DNA from: Methylobacterium mesophilicum SR1.6/6
GTDB taxonomy: Bacteria; Pseudomonadota; Alphaproteobacteria; Rhizobiales; Beijerinckiaceae
Direction of reading: 5' to 3'
DNA length: 64,000 nucleotides
NCBI RefSeq assembly: GCF_000364445.2
Contig: NZ_CP043538.1
Coordinates: 6,219,447 to 6,283,446, forward strand
Position 1 is the stretch's first letter, and the number at the start of each line of letters is the position of its first letter. The translations under genes and the position numbers were made by a program. Below are positions 31,673 through 41,093 of this stretch, piece by piece. The notes under the pieces are model-generated. The model did not search any database and was not told the origin of the DNA. It saw nothing but the letters and a program-made list of their open reading frames with translations.

Positions 31673-32929
31673 GTGGCGATCTACTGGCGCCAGATGCTGG
31701 CGATGGCGGTCTTGTTCCCGCTGTTGGCCGCGGGGCCCGTGCGCGCCGAGCCGGTCACGCTCGCCTACTGGGTCGCGTGGGACCCGCTCCAGGCGGAGGC
31801 CAAGGCGGCCCAGGCGGCCATCGCGGAGTTCGAGGCCGCCAACCCCGACATCAAGGTCAAGACGCAGGTCATCGCCTACGACGCCCTGCACGACAAGCTG
31901 GTCACGGGGCTGGCGGGCGGCGATGCGCCGGACATGGCCTGGGGCCTGGGCGAGTGGCTCGGGGAGTTCAACAGGATGGGCGTGCTGGCCGATCTCAGCG
32001 CCCACGCCAAGGCCTGGCCCGATCTCGGCGCGCTGTATCCCAACGTCGTCCGGAACCTGACGATCGACGGCAAGCTGCGGGCATTGCCCAACTATCTCGG
32101 CCTGCGCGCGCTGCTCTATCACGCCGACATGCTCAAGGCGGCCGGCATCGAGACGCCGCCCAGGACCTGGGACGAGCTGGTGCAGGCGTCCGCGGCCATC
32201 CAGGCCGAGACCGGCAAGCCGGGCTTCGGCATCGCCGGCAAGGGGGTCCGCGCGGTGCAGGAACTCTTCACCTGCCTGGCCCAGAACGGCGTCGAGATCG
32301 CCAAGCGGATGCCGGACGGGAAGTACCGCAACACCTGGGCCGAGGCGCCCGAAGAGCTCGAGCGGGTGACCGGGGTCCTGTCGCTGTACGGGCGGCTGCT
32401 CTCCGAGAAGGCGATCGCGCCGCAATCCGTCAACTGGAGTTGGGAGGATGAAGACACCAACTTCGCCCTCGGCCAGTACGCGATGGTGATGAACGGCTCC
32501 TGGATGAAGGGCCGCATCGACCAGAATCCGCAGGCGATGCGGGATGTCGCCGTGGCGCCGCCGCCGGTTGGACGGATTGCCGCGACCTTCTTCGAGATTG
32601 CGCCGCTCTACGTCTTCACCGGCAAGCACCTCGATGCCGCGTGGAAGCTCGCCACCTTCCTGCTGAGCCGGGGCGTCCAGACGGCGATGTTCCCGGACCG
32701 CTCGCCGCGCTCCGACGTTCAGAGCGATCCGGTCTGGGGCAGGCCGTTCACCGCGCTGGTGCCGATCGGCGTGTCCTTCCCGCCGATCGTCCTCGGATCG
32801 ATCCCCCGCGACATGGAGACGGCCCTCGGGCGCGTGCTCCTCAAGGGCGAGAAGCCGGCCGCCGTTGCGGCCTGGCTCGGGCAATCGGTCAACAAGAGCC
32901 TGAAGCGCTCCGGACAGCTCTCGGAATAG
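31673..32929 (+). CDS. ABC transporter sugar-binding protein
   Basis: 418 residues from a GTG at 31673 with GGGGGAGGA 8 nt upstream. A Sec signal peptide (LAMAVLFPLLAAGPVRA, residues about 5-24) exports it to the periplasm. The mature protein is a family 1 extracellular solute-binding protein of the MalE/UgpB type: VTLAYWVAWDPLQAEAKAAQAAIAEFEAANPDIKVK at the N-terminus and a lobe carrying FALGQYAMVMNGSWMKG (about residues 263-280). It delivers an oligosaccharide or sugar alcohol to the two permeases encoded next. With a GH4 alpha-galactosidase beside it, melibiose or raffinose-type sugars are likely ligands. Confidence 0.92.
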   Translation: MAIYWRQMLAMAVLFPLLAAGPVRAEPVTLAYWVAWDPLQAEAKAAQAAIAEFEAANPDIKVKTQVIAYDALHDKLVTGLAGGDAPDMAWGLGEWLGEFNRMGVLADLSAHAKAWPDLGALYPNVVRNLTIDGKLRALPNYLGLRALLYHADMLKAAGIETPPRTWDELVQASAAIQAETGKPGFGIAGKGVRAVQELFTCLAQNGVEIAKRMPDGKYRNTWAEAPEELERVTGVLSLYGRLLSEKAIAPQSVNWSWEDEDTNFALGQYAMVMNGSWMKGRIDQNPQAMRDVAVAPPPVGRIAATFFEIAPLYVFTGKHLDAAWKLATFLLSRGVQTAMFPDRSPRSDVQSDPVWGRPFTALVPIGVSFPPIVLGSIPRDMETALGRVLLKGEKPAAVAAWLGQSVNKSLKRSGQLSE

Positions 32930-32989
32930 CGCGCGGTACCGGCCTCCGCCGGTGCGGCATCCGGAATTCAGGCGCTGGGAGGCGCACGC

Positions 32990-33949
32990 GTGACGACCAT
33001 GAATATGGCAACCGGATCGATCGCGTCCGGGCCGCAGGCCGGCACCGGACGCAAGGCCCGACACACCGTCTGGCCGTCCGCGCGGGTCCGGGCCGCCTGC
33101 GCCTTCCTCGCGCCGGTCGCGGTGCTGGTCACGGCCCTCATCGCCGCCCCCCTCGCCGGCGTGGTCTGGAACAGCCTGCACCACGCCAGCCTGATCGACG
33201 CGAGGGTCGGCGGCTTCGCGGGCCTGGAGAATTTCCGAACGGTGCTGGACGACGAGCACTTCCTGCCGGCGCTGATGCACACGCTGGTGTGGACCGTCGT
33301 GTCCGTGGCCGGAGAATACGCCTGCGGCCTCGCATCGGCCCTGGCGCTGGCCCGGCCATTCCGGGGCCGGGCGGTGGTGCGCGGCCTCATCATCCTGCCC
33401 TGGGTGATCCCGATCGCCATCGCGGGCGTCAACTGGGCCTGGCTGCTCAATCCCGATTACGGCGTCCTGAACGCCTGGCTGGTCCGCGCGGGCCTGCTGA
33501 CCACGCCCCACGACTGGCTCGGGCACAGCGAGACGGCCCTGCTCACCGTGACCCTGGTCAACATCTGGCGCAGCTTCCCCTTCTACACGATCAGCCTCCT
33601 GGCGGCGCTGTCGTCGATCCCGGACGACCTGTACGAGGCCGCAGCCCTGGACGGCGCGGGGACCGTCCGGCGCTTCGTCGTCATCACGCTGCCGCACGTC
33701 CGGACGGTGTCGCTTACCCTGATCGTCGTCCACGTGATCTGGACGGCGATCAACTTCGACTTCATCTGGGTGATGACCCAGGGCGGCCCGCTCGATGCGA
33801 CGGAAACGCTGCCGATCCTGATCTACCGCTACGCCCTGCAGGAGTTCGACGTCGGCCTCGCCTGCGCCCTGGCCACCCTGTCGATGGCCGCGATGGCAGC
33901 GCTGTTCCTCGTACAGGCCGGCCTCGCCCGGGCGCGGGCGGCGCGCTGA
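32990..33949 (+). CDS. ABC sugar transporter permease (MalF type)
   Basis: 319 residues from a GTG at 32990. A cytoplasmic basic N-terminus leads to six predicted transmembrane segments (the first being ACAFLAPVAVLVTALIAAPLAGVVW). The ATPase-docking EAA loop is EAAALDGAGTVRRFVVITLP (about residues 218-237). Together with the next gene it forms the heterodimeric inner-membrane channel for the binding protein encoded upstream. It is separated from its partner by 2 bp, so they are co-translated. Confidence 0.92.
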   Translation: MTTMNMATGSIASGPQAGTGRKARHTVWPSARVRAACAFLAPVAVLVTALIAAPLAGVVWNSLHHASLIDARVGGFAGLENFRTVLDDEHFLPALMHTLVWTVVSVAGEYACGLASALALARPFRGRAVVRGLIILPWVIPIAIAGVNWAWLLNPDYGVLNAWLVRAGLLTTPHDWLGHSETALLTVTLVNIWRSFPFYTISLLAALSSIPDDLYEAAALDGAGTVRRFVVITLPHVRTVSLTLIVVHVIWTAINFDFIWVMTQGGPLDATETLPILIYRYALQEFDVGLACALATLSMAAMAALFLVQAGLARARAAR

Positions 33950-33951
33950 TC

Positions 33952-34797
33952 ATGGTTGTCTCCGCGCGTCACAGGACCGTGTCGGGCCTCGCCACCGGCC
34001 TCGTGCTGGCCTTCTTCGTGGCCTTCTGCGTCTTCCCGTTCCTCTGGATGATCGACACGGCGTTCAAGCCGCCCGGCGAGGTCTTCAGCACCGCGCCGAC
34101 GCTCTGGATCGCGAGCCCGACCCTGAGCAACTTCCGCTCCGTCGTGCTGGAGAGCCCGTTCCTGATCTATTTCGGCAACAGCGTGATCGTCGCCGGGGCC
34201 TCGACGATCCTGACGGTATCCCTCTCGATCTTCGCCAGCTACGCGATGAGTCGCTGGTCCTATCTCCCGGTGACACAGATCGTCGCCGGAGGGCTGATCC
34301 TCTCGCAGATGATCCCCGGCGTCCTGCTGCTGATCCCCCTCTACGTCCTGATCCGCAACATGGGGCTTCTCAGCACCTACGCGGCCCTGGTCATCGTCTA
34401 CTGCACCTTCATGGTGCCGCTCGCGAGCTTCATGCTGAAGGGGTTCTTCGACGCGATCCCGCGCGAGCTGGAGGAAGCCGCAGCGATGGACGGGTGCTCG
34501 CGCCTGGGCTTCATCCTGCGCATCCTCCTGCCGGTCAGCCTTCCGGGCCTGATGGCGACCGCTGTCTTCGCGTTCATCGCCGCCTGGAACGAATTCATGT
34601 TCGGCTACGTGCTGATCAACGACGATGTCCGCCGCACGCTGACCCCCGGCATCATGATCTTCAAGGGATCGCACCAGACGGATTGGGGATCGCTGACGGC
34701 GGCGTCCGTGCTGGCCGCCCTGCCGGTGGCGCTTGGCTTCGTCTACGTGCAGCGGTTCCTGATCACCGGCCTCGCCGCCGGAGCGGTGAAGGGCTGA
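33952..34797 (+). CDS. ABC sugar transporter permease (MalG type)
   Basis: 281 residues from the ATG at 33952. It has the MalG signature: an N-terminal membrane span followed by [16 protein letters not shown], then [21 protein letters not shown], six spans in total, and the EAA loop [21 protein letters not shown] (about residues 180-200). It dimerises with the preceding permease. It lies 43 bp upstream of the ATPase gene, so the operon runs binding protein, two permeases, ATPase. Confidence 0.92.
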   Translation: MVVSARHRTVSGLATGLVLAFFVAFCVFPFLWMIDTAFKPPGEVFSTAPTLWIASPTLSNFRSVVLESPFLIYFGNSVIVAGASTILTVSLSIFASYAMSRWSYLPVTQIVAGGLILSQMIPGVLLLIPLYVLIRNMGLLSTYAALVIVYCTFMVPLASFMLKGFFDAIPRELEEAAAMDGCSRLGFILRILLPVSLPGLMATAVFAFIAAWNEFMFGYVLINDDVRRTLTPGIMIFKGSHQTDWGSLTAASVLAALPVALGFVYVQRFLITGLAAGAVKG

Positions 34798-34840
34798 TCT
34801 GAGGCGGATTGCACAACGAGATCAGAAGGTTGCGTGCGCG

Positions 34841-35860
<1,020 letters not shown>

Positions 35861-36081
35861 CTTCCTGAGGCCCTCGCGGATCGCCCTTTTCGGGCGTTCC
35901 GGCCCCGCGCCCGATGGGGCTGCGGGCGCTCTGCACCCCGCTCCCAGCTCTGATCGACGGCGAACGCTCGGATGACCGGCCCACCGAAAGGTGCGGCCGG
36001 CAAAGTCGTTCGTCGTAGGCGGATGAGCCATGCCCGTCCTGCGGCATGGCAGGGGCGAACCCCCACCACCCGGAGATCAAC

Positions 36082-37047
36082 ATGTCGGATACCACTACGC
36101 TGGGTCAGACGAGCGGCGCGCCAAACAACACGGTGACGGCGGATTTTGGAAACAAATCAAGAACAGGAGCTTTCCGTGGCGGTGCAAGCGGCTTCCTCTA
36201 CGGTTCCGGCGACGACGGCGAGGTCACCGAATATCCGTCCACCACCTTCCGGTTGAGCGGCGGATCGAAGCTCGACTGGGGCGCGACCGACTCAGGCTGC
36301 GCCGTGCTGTCGGGGCAAGGGAAGGCCTCCATCTACGTGACGGCGATCGAGCGCGGCTACTACGATGTGGACTTCGCCTGGACCGCGTCGGACCCTGCGG
36401 CGGTCACCGTGTCCGTGAACGGGCGCCCGTTCACCGTACCCGCCGTCGACAAGGCCGGCCGGTGGCGGAGCAACCTGTGCCTCCATCTCGTCGAAGGCAT
36501 CAACGAGATCGTCCTCTCGTCATCGGCGGAGGTGCGGGTCCAGGCGCTCACCACACGGAGAAACCGCGGGGCGGATGCGAACGCCTGTCGTGTCTCGGCC
36601 GAGACGGTGCGCGTGCTCGGGGCCGCGAAGTTCACGGGGGTCGATCACTCGGCGGGTTCCAACGTGTCCGGGACCGGCTACGTGAGCGGCCTCGGAGGAG
36701 GTTCGACCAATGCCCTCGAGATCAGCCGGCCGTCGTCTGTCGGCGCGGGCGATTACGATCTGACGGTCGTGTATTCGAACGCGCAGGTCGCCGGCAAGCA
36801 CGACTACAATCCGCAGGTGGTGGATCTGAGCCTCAACGTATCGGAAGCCGGCACACTCGTCGGCTCGGCACGGCTGCGGTACACCTACAGCTGGATCAGT
36901 TTCTGGCAGCGAACCCTGCCGGTCTCACTGAAAACGGGGGCTGCGCCCGTGACGATCTTCAGCCCCGGCGACGTCGGCCCGTGCATCGACGCGGTCGTCT
37001 TCGCGCCCGTGCAGCCCGTGGCCCCGGTCACGCGTCCGCTCGTGTGA
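36082..37047 (+). CDS. Two-domain carbohydrate-binding-module-like protein
   Basis: 321 residues from the ATG at 36082, preceded by CGGAGATC. The protein is almost wholly beta-sandwich in character. An N-terminal domain (about 20-165: SGGSKLDWGATDSGC, GYYDVDFAWTASDPAAVTVSVNGRPF, WRSNLCLHLVEGINEIVLSS) is followed by a second (about 175-312: SAETVRVLGAAKFTG, GDYDLTVVYSNAQVAG, WQRTLPVSL, FSPGDVGPCIDAVVFAP). These are the habits of CBM6/35-like modules attached to glycosidases, but no catalytic domain is present. There is no signal peptide, so it is cytosolic or exported by another route. It trails the alpha-galactoside operon by about 220 bp. The function is unproven. Confidence 0.65.
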   Translation: MSDTTTLGQTSGAPNNTVTADFGNKSRTGAFRGGASGFLYGSGDDGEVTEYPSTTFRLSGGSKLDWGATDSGCAVLSGQGKASIYVTAIERGYYDVDFAWTASDPAAVTVSVNGRPFTVPAVDKAGRWRSNLCLHLVEGINEIVLSSSAEVRVQALTTRRNRGADANACRVSAETVRVLGAAKFTGVDHSAGSNVSGTGYVSGLGGGSTNALEISRPSSVGAGDYDLTVVYSNAQVAGKHDYNPQVVDLSLNVSEAGTLVGSARLRYTYSWISFWQRTLPVSLKTGAAPVTIFSPGDVGPCIDAVVFAPVQPVAPVTRPLV

Positions 37048-37151
37048 GGTCCCGGCGCGATCCCTCCGGGTCGCGCCAGGACCCGAAAGGCCGTCGGAGT
37101 CCGGGTCGGCGGTTTCGATCCCCCGCCTTCCGTGGAGGCTGATCCCCGGGG

Positions 37152-37182
37152 CCGGCACCCGCGCGGACCGCGCGGGTGCCGG
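37152..37182. terminator. 31-bp near-perfect palindrome (hairpin, possible terminator)
   Basis: The arm from CCGGCACCC to CGCGG (37152-37166) and its exact reverse complement (37168-37182) flank a single A, giving a 13-14 bp GC stem. It lies about 100 bp after the CBM-like gene. No T-run follows, so a rho-independent terminator is not certain. It could equally mark the right edge of the sugar island. The rest of the 263-bp gap (37048-37310) has no supportable gene. Confidence 0.55.
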
Positions 37183-37310
37183 TTCGCCGGCCGCCTGGAC
37201 GGCCGACGCGCGTCCTTGACCCGGGCGAAGCCGCGCTGCAGATCGGTGCGGCGGCTGGCCGGGCCGCCAGGAGCCGTGCGTGAAGGATCGGGTCGCGTGG
37301 TGACCGCGTC

Positions 37311-38729
37311 GTGATTGATCTCATCGGCCTCCTCTCCCTGCGCCGCCGCTCCATCGCGGTGCGGCTCGCCGTTTCGGCCTTCCTGGCGAGCTCCGCGATC
37401 CTGCTGATCGCGGCCTGGATTCTCACGACCCTCTACCGCGAGAACACCGAGCGGTCCTTCGACAGCCGGCTGCTCGTCTTCGCCAACAATCTCGCCACCG
37501 ACCTCGTCTCGCCCAACGATCCGGAGAGCCGGACCTTCTCGCTGGGCGACCCGCGCTTCGACCTGCCCCTGTCCGGATGGTACTGGCAGGTCGGCAAGCC
37601 CGACGCGAAGCCCCGGGACGTGCGCACCTCCCGCTCCCTCGTGGGCGTGCCGCTGCCGGCCGCGACCGATTCCGACGGCAAGGTCGGGGTCGGTCAGATC
37701 CGCCAGGGCTACGGCAAGGGGCAGGACGGGCGCCTCCTGCGCATCATGGAGCGCGACGTCGATCTCGGCGAGGAGGGCCGCTACACGGTCCGGGTCGCCG
37801 GTCCCGCCGACGAGATCGTCAACGACGTCGATCGCTTCCGCAACTCGCTGACCATCACCTTCGGCCTGCTCGGCCTGTCGCTGGCGATCACCACCCTGCT
37901 GCAGATCCGGTTCGGCCTCGCGCCCTTGAAGAAGATGCGTGCCGCGCTCGGCGCCGTGCGCCGGGGCGAGGCCGACCGCATCACCGGCACCTATCCCCGC
38001 GACATCGCGCCGCTCACGGGCGAGGTGAACCTCCTGATCGAGACCAACCGGGAGATCCTGGAGCGCGCCCGCACCCAGGTCGGCAACCTTGCCCACGCCC
38101 TGAAGACGCCGCTCTCGATCATCGTCAACGAGGTCGGCGCCTCGGACGCGCCCGAAGAGCTGGCGCAGAAGATCCGCGAGCAGGCCGCGGTGATGCGCGA
38201 TCAGGTCAACTACCACCTCGACCGGGCTCGCGCCGCCGCGCTCGCCGGCACCCTCGGGACGTCGACGGAGGTCGAGCCGGCGCTCGCCGGACTCGTCCGG
38301 ACGTTCGGGAAAATCTACCGGGACAAGGACATCGCCTACGATGTCCACGTGCCGCCGGGCCTGCGCTTCCGGGGTGAGCGGCAGGATTTCGAGGAGATGG
38401 TCGGCAACCTCGTCGACAACGCTTCGAAATGGGCGAATGCCCGGGTGGCGATCCGGGCCGAAGCGGTGGACAAGGACGATTATCCCCACCTCGTCGTGGC
38501 CATCGAGGATGACGGGCCCGGCCTGCCGCCGGAGGCCCGCCAGGCCGTGCTCGGCCGCGGCCGGCGACTGGACGAATCGAAGCCCGGCTCCGGCCTCGGC
38601 CTGTCGATCGTGGCCGATCTCGCCGCCCTGTACCGAGGGCGCTTCACTCTGGAACAGGCGGCTCTCGGCGGCCTGCGGGCGGTGCTGGAGGTGCCGGGCG
38701 ACGCGCCGGTCGGAGCCGCCGCGCACTGA
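37311..38729 (+). CDS. feuQ: Membrane sensor histidine kinase (FeuQ/PhoQ-like)
   Basis: 472 residues from a GTG at 37311. There is an N-terminal membrane span (IAVRLAVSAFLASSAILLIAAWIL, about residues 14-38), a periplasmic domain (about 40-180), a second span (FGLLGLSLAITTLLQIRF) and a HAMP-like linker. The kinase has the H-box NLAHALKTPLS (about residue 260), N-box NLVDNASKWA and G-box DDGPGLPP plus GSGLGLSIV. It lacks an adjacent response regulator. Its natural partner in this family is the OmpR regulator at 27182, and the kinase-ccmI adjacency is common in rhizobia and relatives. Osmotic sensing is known for FeuPQ in Sinorhizobium. Confidence 0.9.
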   Translation: MIDLIGLLSLRRRSIAVRLAVSAFLASSAILLIAAWILTTLYRENTERSFDSRLLVFANNLATDLVSPNDPESRTFSLGDPRFDLPLSGWYWQVGKPDAKPRDVRTSRSLVGVPLPAATDSDGKVGVGQIRQGYGKGQDGRLLRIMERDVDLGEEGRYTVRVAGPADEIVNDVDRFRNSLTITFGLLGLSLAITTLLQIRFGLAPLKKMRAALGAVRRGEADRITGTYPRDIAPLTGEVNLLIETNREILERARTQVGNLAHALKTPLSIIVNEVGASDAPEELAQKIREQAAVMRDQVNYHLDRARAAALAGTLGTSTEVEPALAGLVRTFGKIYRDKDIAYDVHVPPGLRFRGERQDFEEMVGNLVDNASKWANARVAIRAEAVDKDDYPHLVVAIEDDGPGLPPEARQAVLGRGRRLDESKPGSGLGLSIVADLAALYRGRFTLEQAALGGLRAVLEVPGDAPVGAAAH

Positions 38730-38915
38730 GGCTGTTCACCTCCGATGTGGATGCCGCGCGGCTGGACGCGGCCTCATGGCCCTGGCTAGGCCCTTGTCTT
38801 CGCGGGATAGTTGCGTGACACCGTGCCGCCGTCGGGAGGCGTCGTGGCGTCAAGCTGCCGGCTCCACATGGCGTGGGGAGGAGCGGGCCGGTCCGGCTCG
38901 TTGGCGATAAGGTCC

Positions 38916-40394
38916 ATGACGGCGATCTGGTTCATTCTGGCGGCCCTGACCGCGGCGGCCGTGCTCGGCCTGCTCTGGCCGATGTCGCGCCGTGCCGCCG
39001 TCCCGACCGGCGAGGCCGGCGGATCCGGCCTCGCCACCGAGACCGCGTTTTACGAGGATCAGATCGCCGAGATCGCGCGCGATCTGGAGCGCGGGCTGAT
39101 CGCCCCGGACGAGGCCGAGACCGCCAAGGCGGAGGCGGGCCGCCGCCTGCTCCGGGCAAGCCGCGAGGCGGAGCGCGAGGCCGCGCAGGATGGCGTCGCC
39201 GAGGCGGCGCGCCCGGCCGAGCCGCGCCTGCGCAGGCGCCGGGCCGCCTCCGCCTTCGCGCTCTCCACCATCCCCCTCGTGGCGCTGATCGCCTACGGTC
39301 TCTACGGCTCACCCGAGCTGCCCGCGCAGACCGAGGCCGACCGGCAGGCCGCGCGCGGCGGCGCCGACGAGCTGATGAAGGCCATGGGTCAGATCGAGGC
39401 GCGCCTCGCCCGCGACCCGAACGACGCCCGCGGCTGGGCCGTGCTCGCCCCGGTCTACATGCGCACCGGCCGCTTCGACGACGCGGCGCGCGCCTACGGG
39501 AACATCGCGCGCATCAAGGGCGAGAGCGCCGATATCCTCGCCGATCAGGCCGAGGCCCTCACGGCGGCGGGCGACGGCACCGTCTCGCCCGAGGCGAAGG
39601 CCCTCTTCGAGAAGGCGCAGGCCAAGGATCCGAACGCGCCCAAGCCCCGGTTCTACCTCGCCCGGGCGGCCGAGCAGGCCGGCGACACCAGCGAGGCGAT
39701 CCGCCAGCTCTCGACCCTCGAAGCCGCCGGGCCGCCGGACGCGCCCTGGCTCGGGGTCGTGCGCCAGACGCTGGCCCGGCTCAAGGGCGAGCCGCCGCCG
39801 CCGGCGGCGCCTCCGACGGAGCCGAAGATTCCCGCTGAGCAGCAGGCGGCGATCCGCGGCATGGTCGACGGGCTCGACGCCCGGCTGAAGGCCGGCGGCG
39901 GCACCCCCGACGAGTGGCTCCGGCTCGTCCGGTCCCGCGTCGTGCTCGGCGAGCAGGATCAGGCAGCGGCTGCCCTGGCCCGGGCCCGCACCGCCCTCGC
40001 GGGTGATCCACAGGGTCTTGCCCAGGTGGAACAGGGCGCCCGCGCCGTCGGTCTCGGCGGCGGCGGTGCTCCGGCCCGGCCGGCCGAGACTGGTCCGGCG
40101 GCCCGCGCCGAGACCGAGGCCGCGATGGCGGCCGTGCGGGCCATGCCGCAGGCGGAACGCGACGCGGCGATTCGCGGCATGGTCGAAGGGCTCGACCGGC
40201 GCCTCGCCGCGCGGGGCGGCATGCCGGACGAGTGGATGCGCCTCGTGCGCTCCTACAGCACCCTCGGCGAGCGCGAGAAGGCGATCAGCGCCCTCGACCG
40301 CGCCCGGATGGCGCTCGCCGCGAACAGCGAGGCCGTCGCCCGCCTCGACGGGCTTGCCCGGGAACTCGATCTGCCGGCCAAACCCAACCCTTGA
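38916..40394 (+). CDS. ccmI: Cytochrome c maturation protein CcmI (CycH) with duplicated C-terminal module
   Basis: 492 residues from the ATG at 38916. The CcmI layout is clear: an N-terminal span ([21 protein letters not shown]), a cytoplasmic section ([22 protein letters not shown]), a second span ([17 protein letters not shown], about residues 110-127) and a periplasmic TPR domain (about 150-270). CcmI chaperones apocytochrome c to the haem ligation complex. Unusually the C-terminus has two copies of a 55-residue module beginning AAIRGMV(D/E)GLD, encoded at 39846-40010 and 40164-40328, with 36 of 55 residues identical. The extra modules may enlarge the apocytochrome-binding surface. It leads the ccmIEFH operon. 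Confidence 0.93.
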   Translation: MTAIWFILAALTAAAVLGLLWPMSRRAAVPTGEAGGSGLATETAFYEDQIAEIARDLERGLIAPDEAETAKAEAGRRLLRASREAEREAAQDGVAEAARPAEPRLRRRRAASAFALSTIPLVALIAYGLYGSPELPAQTEADRQAARGGADELMKAMGQIEARLARDPNDARGWAVLAPVYMRTGRFDDAARAYGNIARIKGESADILADQAEALTAAGDGTVSPEAKALFEKAQAKDPNAPKPRFYLARAAEQAGDTSEAIRQLSTLEAAGPPDAPWLGVVRQTLARLKGEPPPPAAPPTEPKIPAEQQAAIRGMVDGLDARLKAGGGTPDEWLRLVRSRVVLGEQDQAAAALARARTALAGDPQGLAQVEQGARAVGLGGGGAPARPAETGPAARAETEAAMAAVRAMPQAERDAAIRGMVEGLDRRLAARGGMPDEWMRLVRSYSTLGEREKAISALDRARMALAANSEAVARLDGLARELDLPAKPNP

Positions 40395-40570
40395 TCCCAC
40401 AAGGTCGCGAGGGGCCGCCAAAACCGTCTCCGAACGCCTCCGTACGACAATCGGTCCCGACGCCTGCCCTTGACCCGGGACCGCGCGGAGCCGACACCCT
40501 GATGAGCCAGAAAGAGAACGGTTCGGGTCCGGGCGGGAGACCGCCCCCCGGATCGCGGGGTGGACATATC

Positions 40571-41083
40571 GTGACGCGTAAGAGCCGCCGCCTGATCCTG
40601 ATCGCCGCCTGCGGCAGCGTGCTCGCGCTCGCCGTCGGGCTGATCCTGTTCGCCATGAGTGGCTCGATCGTGTTCTTCCGCTCACCCACCGACATCGCCA
40701 AGCAGGCCATCGCCCCGGGCACGCGCCTGCGGCTCGGGGGATTGGTGAAGGACGGCTCGCTCAAGCGCGGCCCCGATCAGACGGTCGATTTCGCCGTCAC
40801 CGACACGAACGAGACCGTCGAGGTCCACTACAAGGGGATGCTGCCGGACCTGTTCCGGGAAGGGCAGGGCGTGGTCGCCGAGGGTGTCCTTGAGCCGGGC
40901 GGCCAGTTCCGCGCCGACACCGTGCTCGCCAAGCACGACGAATCCTACATGCCCCGTGAGGTGGCCGACGCGCTGAAGGCGCAGGGACGCTGGCAGGAGG
41001 GCGGCCCGAGCAAGGCCGCTCCGGCGCCGAAGCCCGCCACCGCGGCGGCGGACAGCACCCTCGGCCCGCGCAGCGAGCGGTGA
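40571..41083 (+). CDS. ccmE: Haem chaperone CcmE (CycJ)
   Basis: 170 residues from a GTG at 40571, chosen because the product then begins [14 protein letters not shown] like other CcmE proteins; an ATG at 40502 would add 23 polar residues. A signal anchor (residues about 7-28) holds it in the inner membrane, with an OB-fold domain in the periplasm. The covalent haem-binding His is in [14 protein letters not shown] (about residue 123), which retains the His and the following Tyr. It carries haem from CcmC/CcmD to the ligase CcmF-CcmH. The C-terminal tail is Ala/Pro/Lys-rich and variable in the family. Confidence 0.93.
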   Translation: MTRKSRRLILIAACGSVLALAVGLILFAMSGSIVFFRSPTDIAKQAIAPGTRLRLGGLVKDGSLKRGPDQTVDFAVTDTNETVEVHYKGMLPDLFREGQGVVAEGVLEPGGQFRADTVLAKHDESYMPREVADALKAQGRWQEGGPSKAAPAPKPATAAADSTLGPRSER

Positions 41084-41093
41084 GAGACTTCGC

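Noticed and set aside
30146..33733. 1195-residue minus-strand ORF
   Set aside because: Antisense shadow of the GH4 and ABC genes; codon positions show the + strand genes are real.
32641..34797. 718-residue + strand ORF as a fused permease
   Set aside because: The N-terminal 437 residues are out of frame with the real binding protein and MalF-type permease; only the part from 33952 is a permease.
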